Shown here one piece after another: positions 59,430-64,000 of a DNA stretch of 64,000 bases. The notes below the pieces were generated by a model. The model was not told where the DNA came from. It ran no database searches and saw only the letters and a list, made by a program, of their open reading frames with translations. The DNA is from Paludibacter propionicigenes WB4 (GTDB lineage: Bacteria > Bacteroidota > Bacteroidia > Bacteroidales > Paludibacteraceae), in contig NC_014734.1 of assembly GCF_000183135.1 (NCBI RefSeq), forward strand, positions 3,596,001 through 3,660,000. Reading direction: 5' to 3'. Position 1 is the stretch's first letter. Every line of letters begins with the position of its first letter. Made by a program: the position numbers and the translations under genes.

Positions 59430-62400
59430 ATGAAACGATTTAGATTAATGAATAACATCTTCGGATGGGTAGCTTTTGCTATTGCTGCTTTGACGTATTT
59501 ACTCACTATGGAGCCAACAGCAAGCTTTTGGGATTGCCCTGAATTTATTGCAAGTGCCTTCAAATTGGAGGTAGGTCACCCACCGGGTGCTCCATTGTCA
59601 GCTCTTTTCGGTCATTTATTCTCATTATTTGCTAAAGATAATAGTCATGTAGCCATCATGGTTAACTCGTTTACTGCTTTATGTAGTGCATTTACCATTT
59701 TGTTTTTGTTCTGGACTATAACGCATTTAGCCCGTAAAGTTATTATAAAATCGGAAGAAAGCTATACTACCGGAAACACAATTGCAATAATTGGTGCCGG
59801 ACTTGTAGGTGCTTTGGCTTATACATTCTCAGATACATTTTGGTTTTCAGCTGTCGAAGCAGAAGTTTATGGTTTCTCTTCACTCTTCACGGCGTTGGTA
59901 TTCTGGCTTATTCTGAAATGGGAGGATGTGGCAGACGAAAAGGGATCAGACCGTTGGTTGATTCTGATAGCCTACTTAATGGGACTTTCCATCGGTGTTC
60001 ACTTGTTGAACCTGCTCGCTATTCCTGCACTTGTACTTGTTTATTATTTCAAGAAATATACTCCTTCTGTAAAAGGCACTCTTTTGGCTTTATTGTCAGG
60101 TGTGGTGATTTTGGGAGCTGTGCTTTATGGTGTGATTCCCGGTTGCGTTGAAGTTGCCAGTTGGTTTGAATTATTATTCGTAAATAAGCTTGGATTTGGA
60201 TTTAATACTGGTTTATTCGCTTATATTATTCTTTCAATTGCTATTCTGGTTTGGGCTATTTATGAATCAAACACAGCCAAGAGCAAGTTACGTATGGCAA
60301 TTTCTTTTATTTTGTCAATATCTCTTGCCGGCATCCCATTTTTGGGTGATCATGTGGTTGTGGGAATAGTAATAATTGCTGGTCTGGGAATTTTCTTCTA
60401 TATCAAAAGAAATTATATCAATCCACGTTGGTTCAATACTATAGTTCTTATGGTATCCATGGTTTTGATCGGTTATTCGACCTATGCCGTAATTGTTATT
60501 CGCTCATCGGCCAATCCTACTATGGATCAAAATAACCCGGATAATCTGTTCTCATTGAAATATTACCTCAACCGTGAGCAGTATGGCGATCGTCCGCTAC
60601 TTTATGGGGCTTGCTATAGTGCTCCTGTAAAACTTAAGGTGGATGGAAATACTTGTTCACCTGAACAGACTCAAGGTGCACCAACTTACGGTCAAAAGCC
60701 CAAAACGTCTGCTTCAGATAAAGATGAGTACATAATTACAGGATATAAAACTGATTATGTAATGGATGAACGTTTTAATATGTTTTTCCCTCGTATGTAC
60801 AGTAATCAGGAATCGCACGTTGCAGCCTACAAAGAATGGGGTAAAATTACAGGCGAAACAATTAGCTACGATTATTGCGGACAGCAAAAGAGCGATGTAA
60901 AGCCTACGTTTATAGAGAATATGCGTTTCTTCTTCGACTATCAGGTGAACTTTATGTACTTGCGCTATTTTATGTGGAATTTTAGCGGACGGCAAAATGA
61001 CCTACAAGGATATGGTGAAATTGATCGTGGTAACTGGATTACCGGTATCGGTTTTATCGATAATGCACTGGTTGGTGATCAAAAAAACTTACCTTCGGAA
61101 CTGAAAGACAACAAAGGACACAACACCTATTTCTTATTGCCGTTGATTCTGGGTATTTTAGGAATGGTATTCATGATTTATGGAGGAAAGCACGGTATTG
61201 AAGGGTTCTGGCTCATTATGTTGCTATTTATACTTACCGGTATAGCCATTGTGGTTTATCTCAATCAGACACCTTATCAACCCCGCGAACGTGATTACGC
61301 TTATGCAGGTTCGTTCTATGCGTTCTGTATATGGATTGGACTGGGTGTGTTGGGAGTTGTAAAAGCGCTTGATAAATACTTGCCTAAAATTCCCAAAACG
61401 GCTACTGCAGCTATTGCTACTCTTTTCTGTCTGGGAGTTCCGGCTTTGATGGCTCAGCAAAACTGGGATGATCATGACCGCAGCGATCGTTACACCTGTC
61501 GTGATTTTGGAAAGAATTATCTGACCTCGTGTGCGCCGAATGCAATTATATTTACCAACGGAGACAATGATACTTTCCCGCTTTGGTATAATCAGGAGGT
61601 AGAAGGTGAAGGAACTGATAAAAGGGTTTGTAACCTTAGTTATTTGCAAACTGACTGGTATATTGGCCAAATGCAGCGTGCGGCTTATAAATCGGCTCCA
61701 CTCCCAATTTCGTGGCAGCCAAAAGATTATGTCGCAGGTAAAAACGAAGTTCTATGGGTGGAAGATTTACTTCAAAAACCTCTAGATATCAAAACAGCGT
61801 TTGATTTCATCTTAAGTTCAGATTCTTCAACAAAAATGAATGGTGAAGGCTTTATTCCAACTAAGCAGTTGTACCTTCCGGTTGATGCTCAGCAGGTAAT
61901 TAATTCAGGAACTTTACCAGCATCAAGAGCTTCTGAAATTATTCCACAGATTAATTTCGACCTGAAGAGAAGATTGACTAAGAGTGAGTTGATGATTCTG
62001 GAACTGTTGAAAGAAAATAAATGGAAACGTCCTATTTACTTCGCAATGACTGTCGGAGATGAATATTATATGGGATTGAATGACCATTTTGAATTGACAG
62101 GACTTGCTTACCAAATTCTGCCAATCGGTGTAAAAGGTGCAGGTCCGGGTGTTAATGTGGATGTGATGTACGATAATTTGATGAATAAATTCAAGTATGG
62201 AAATATAGCTGACCCGAAAGTATATCTTGATGAAAATACAGCCCGCATGTGTCACACGCACCGTATGGTTTTTGCTCAAATGATTGGTGGATTAATGGCA
62301 AAAGGCGATACTGTAAGAGCTAAGAAGGCGTTAGATTACTGTAATAAAGTGATTCCCGGCACTACTGTACGTCATGATTATGTTTCTACGCAACTAGCCG

Positions 62401-62654
62401 ATTATTACTATAAACTGCATGAAACAGCTAAAGGAAATGCTATTATGGATGCAGTTGCCCGTGATTGTGTTGAATATCTTGATTGGTATTTGAGCTTAAG
62501 TACAGCTAGTCAAAATAGTGTTTCTTCAAGAATTGGTCATAATCTGGCTGTATTAAATCAGGTGTTACGTATTTGCGATCAGGCAAAACAAACTACCATA
62601 ATGAATAAATACATGCCTCGTTATATGGATTATACTAAAAGGGTTCGAATGTAA
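59430..62654 (+). CDS. DUF2723 membrane protein, TMEM260-like glycosyltransferase (copy 2)
   Basis: The 1,074-residue paralog of the preceding protein keeps the same N-terminal loop (EPTASFWDCPEFIASAFKLE, GHPPGAPLSALFG) and mid-region motif YQPRERDYAYAGSFYAF. The N-terminal 220 residues are almost unchanged between the copies, while the loop near residues 415-440 (CSPEQTQGAPTYGQKPKTS in this copy) and the C-terminal part differ more. It should be a GT-C-type glycosyltransferase acting at the periplasmic face (inference). The next gene starts directly after its stop, so the two are coupled. It has its own promoter element. Confidence 0.9.
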   Translation: MKRFRLMNNIFGWVAFAIAALTYLLTMEPTASFWDCPEFIASAFKLEVGHPPGAPLSALFGHLFSLFAKDNSHVAIMVNSFTALCSAFTILFLFWTITHLARKVIIKSEESYTTGNTIAIIGAGLVGALAYTFSDTFWFSAVEAEVYGFSSLFTALVFWLILKWEDVADEKGSDRWLILIAYLMGLSIGVHLLNLLAIPALVLVYYFKKYTPSVKGTLLALLSGVVILGAVLYGVIPGCVEVASWFELLFVNKLGFGFNTGLFAYIILSIAILVWAIYESNTAKSKLRMAISFILSISLAGIPFLGDHVVVGIVIIAGLGIFFYIKRNYINPRWFNTIVLMVSMVLIGYSTYAVIVIRSSANPTMDQNNPDNLFSLKYYLNREQYGDRPLLYGACYSAPVKLKVDGNTCSPEQTQGAPTYGQKPKTSASDKDEYIITGYKTDYVMDERFNMFFPRMYSNQESHVAAYKEWGKITGETISYDYCGQQKSDVKPTFIENMRFFFDYQVNFMYLRYFMWNFSGRQNDLQGYGEIDRGNWITGIGFIDNALVGDQKNLPSELKDNKGHNTYFLLPLILGILGMVFMIYGGKHGIEGFWLIMLLFILTGIAIVVYLNQTPYQPRERDYAYAGSFYAFCIWIGLGVLGVVKALDKYLPKIPKTATAAIATLFCLGVPALMAQQNWDDHDRSDRYTCRDFGKNYLTSCAPNAIIFTNGDNDTFPLWYNQEVEGEGTDKRVCNLSYLQTDWYIGQMQRAAYKSAPLPISWQPKDYVAGKNEVLWVEDLLQKPLDIKTAFDFILSSDSSTKMNGEGFIPTKQLYLPVDAQQVINSGTLPASRASEIIPQINFDLKRRLTKSELMILELLKENKWKRPIYFAMTVGDEYYMGLNDHFELTGLAYQILPIGVKGAGPGVNVDVMYDNLMNKFKYGNIADPKVYLDENTARMCHTHRMVFAQMIGGLMAKGDTVRAKKALDYCNKVIPGTTVRHDYVSTQLADYYYKLHETAKGNAIMDAVARDCVEYLDWYLSLSTASQNSVSSRIGHNLAVLNQVLRICDQAKQTTIMNKYMPRYMDYTKRVRM

Positions 62655-63260
62655 ATGAATATTCAGCTTGTTGATATATTTCGTCCTTTTTTAGGAAAAC
62701 TAACCTGGCGCAGGAGTTCTTCATCGAAAGTAATTTACCTTACTTTTGATGATGGACCGGTGCCTGAGGTTACTCCTTTAGTATTAGATTTACTTGATAA
62801 ATACAACGTTAAGGCGACTTTCTTTTGTGTGGGAGAAAATGTTCGGAAATACCCCGAACTTTATAAAGAAATTCTTCGACGAGGTCACAGAACCGGCAAC
62901 CATACATTTAATCATATAAAGGGATTTAATGTGCCAACCAGCGAATATGTAGCTAATGTGGATAAGGCGGCGGAATACATTGATAGCAAGCTTTTTCGCC
63001 CTCCGTATGGAAGGATAAAACGTAATCAAATAAGGAAGCTAAAATCCCGGTACGAGATTATTATGTGGGATCTGCTTACTTTTGATTATAGTCAGAAAAT
63101 GGAAAAAGAAGCTATAATGAATAGAGTGAAACATCAATCGAGAAATGGCTCTATTGTTGTCTTTCACGACTCACTTAAGGCTAAAAACAATATGTTAAGT
63201 GTGTTGCCTTTAGCTATCGAATTCTGGAACAGCAAGGATTATACTTTTGAGCTACTATAA
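62655..63260 (+). CDS. Polysaccharide deacetylase (NodB-type, CE4)
   Basis: The 201-residue protein is a single CE4 domain: motif 1 YLTFDDGPVPEVTPL (metal-binding Asp), motif 2 HRTGNHTFNH (two His ligands), RPPYGRIKRNQI and VVFHDS near the end. It removes acetyl groups from N-acetylated polysaccharides. No signal peptide is seen. The ATG lies directly after the preceding stop (TAA-ATG), so it is translated with DUF2723 copy 2, pointing to a shared glycan role. Confidence 0.93.
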   Translation: MNIQLVDIFRPFLGKLTWRRSSSSKVIYLTFDDGPVPEVTPLVLDLLDKYNVKATFFCVGENVRKYPELYKEILRRGHRTGNHTFNHIKGFNVPTSEYVANVDKAAEYIDSKLFRPPYGRIKRNQIRKLKSRYEIIMWDLLTFDYSQKMEKEAIMNRVKHQSRNGSIVVFHDSLKAKNNMLSVLPLAIEFWNSKDYTFELL

Positions 63261-63289
63261 AAACCAATCCGAGTTTATACTACTTACAG

Positions 63290-64000
63290 ATGAAAGAGTC
63301 CATCCTACATTATGTTTGGCAAAATAAACTTTTTAGTTTACAGAACCTGACTACAACCGATGAAGAACGGGTTGAGGTAGTTGATGTTGGTAGGATAAAC
63401 ACCGATGCAGGACCGGATTTTTTTAATGCAAAGATAAAAATAGCTGATACAATCTGGGCTGGAAATGTTGAAATTCACACCCATTCATCCGATTGGAATA
63501 AACACAATCATCAGTTGGATAAGGCTTATGATAGTGTTATTCTACATGTAGTGTCAACAGTTGATACCGAGATTTTCAGAACCGATGGGACAAAGATTCC
63601 TCAGTTAGAGTTGAAATTTCCTGACTTTATTGCTCATAATTATGAGCAGCTTTGCAGTCAGCAAAAATGGATTCCCTGTGCCGATAAAATTCATCTTATA
63701 CCCGCAATATTCATTCAAAGTTGGAAAAATGCTTTGCTGGCAGAACGGCTGGAGCAAAAGATGAATGCTATTGAAGTTTTGTTGAAGGACAATAATCAGC
63801 ATTGGGAAGAAGCATTTTACATAACGTTGGCCAGAAGTTTTGGATTTGGTATCAACAATCAAGCTTTTGAAAGTCTGGCTAAATCGCTGCCTGTTTCGAT
63901 ACTGGGAAAACATAAAGATCAGTTGTTTCAACTTGAGGCATTGCTATTTGGACAGTCCGGTTTATTGTGCCTGGATGAGCTGGACGAATACGCAACCAGT
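63290..64000 (+). CDS. DUF2851 family protein (3'-truncated)
   Basis: From ATG 63290 the frame is open to the window's right edge (237 codons). The opening MKESILHYVWQNKLFSLQNL, DVGRINTDAGPDFFNAKIKI, WAGNVEIHTHSSDWNKHNHQ and DKAYDSVILHVV are hallmarks of DUF2851, with a conserved D-x(n)-ExH arrangement that resembles nuclease-like folds; the function is unknown. It starts 29 bases after the deacetylase stop in the same direction, so may belong to that transcript. Confidence 0.88.
   Translation, partial: MKESILHYVWQNKLFSLQNLTTTDEERVEVVDVGRINTDAGPDFFNAKIKIADTIWAGNVEIHTHSSDWNKHNHQLDKAYDSVILHVVSTVDTEIFRTDGTKIPQLELKFPDFIAHNYEQLCSQQKWIPCADKIHLIPAIFIQSWKNALLAERLEQKMNAIEVLLKDNNQHWEEAFYITLARSFGFGINNQAFESLAKSLPVSILGKHKDQLFQLEALLFGQSGLLCLDELDEYATS

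Noticed and set aside
1-64000. rRNA or tRNA genes
   Set aside because: No cloverleaf with a GGTTCGAATCC-type arm or rRNA-like conserved block was recognised by eye; a covariance-model scan would be decisive.

Overview
The window reads as chromosomal DNA of a member of the Bacteroidota, most likely order Bacteroidales (inference; a Paludibacter/Dysgonomonas-like relative would fit). The signs are: Bacteroidota-type -7 promoter elements (TAnnTTTG) ahead of many genes, a SusC/SusD/SusE-type outer-membrane glycan locus, a type IX secretion (T9SS) C-terminal sorting domain, a GldF-type permease, meso-DAP peptidoglycan recycling (Mpl), lipid A/Kdo genes (LpxB, KdsB), and many families confined to or typical of the phylum (DUF5687, DUF4153, DUF4105/Lnb-like, DUF2723, DUF2851). 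No rRNA or tRNA gene was recognised.

Layout. 0-2.6 kb: the end of a fumarate reductase/succinate dehydrogenase flavoprotein gene and its iron-sulfur subunit, with a four-helix-bundle (S23-type) gene inserted between them. 2.7-10.1 kb: a secreted glycoside hydrolase lipoprotein, a gamma-carbonic anhydrase, a DUF5687 permease plus ABC ATPase, and a membrane-tethered MutS-like ATPase. 10.1-22.3 kb: an accessory, defence-like region with a collapsed M15 peptidase remnant, unknown small genes, an HTH-ImmA/PIN-like toxin-antitoxin pair, a single-chain type IIG-like restriction-modification enzyme whose start lies in a large inverted repeat, acetyltransferases, an AhpD-like protein, a LysE exporter, a DnaQ-like exonuclease, a GNAT/ASCH pair, a Pmp3/YqaE peptide, and an HTH-Panacea/RelE-like pair with tandem operators. 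Degenerate dispersed repeats follow several of these genes. 22.3-27.4 kb: an MBL hydrolase, Mpl, a composite repeat array, dCMP deaminase and a CtpA-type protease.

27.4-41.5 kb is an alpha-glucan (starch/maltodextrin) utilisation locus: a secreted GH13 amylase with a T9SS tail, SusF/SusE-like binding lipoproteins, SusD and SusC on the minus strand, and a divergent LacI regulator, MFS sugar transporter and truncated GH65 phosphorylase on the plus strand. A perfect LacI-type palindrome lies in the divergent intergenic region. The proposed flow is binding and cleavage at the surface, TonB-dependent import, inner-membrane uptake and phosphorolysis; the last step looks broken here because the GH65 gene lacks its catalytic domain.

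41.6-64 kb is mainly cell-envelope and housekeeping: DUF4153 membrane protein, a nested palindrome cluster, a DMP19-like protein, a 21-bp minisatellite, KdsB, an Lnb-like DUF4105 protein, a Crp/Fnr regulator, a large TPR protein, a PagL-like lipid A deacylase divergent from GldF, SurE, LpxB, an orphan phosphate acyltransferase, two tandem DUF2723 (TMEM260-like) membrane proteins, a polysaccharide deacetylase and a partial DUF2851 protein. Heptamer arrays with a GTAA core (or its complement) recur between genes.
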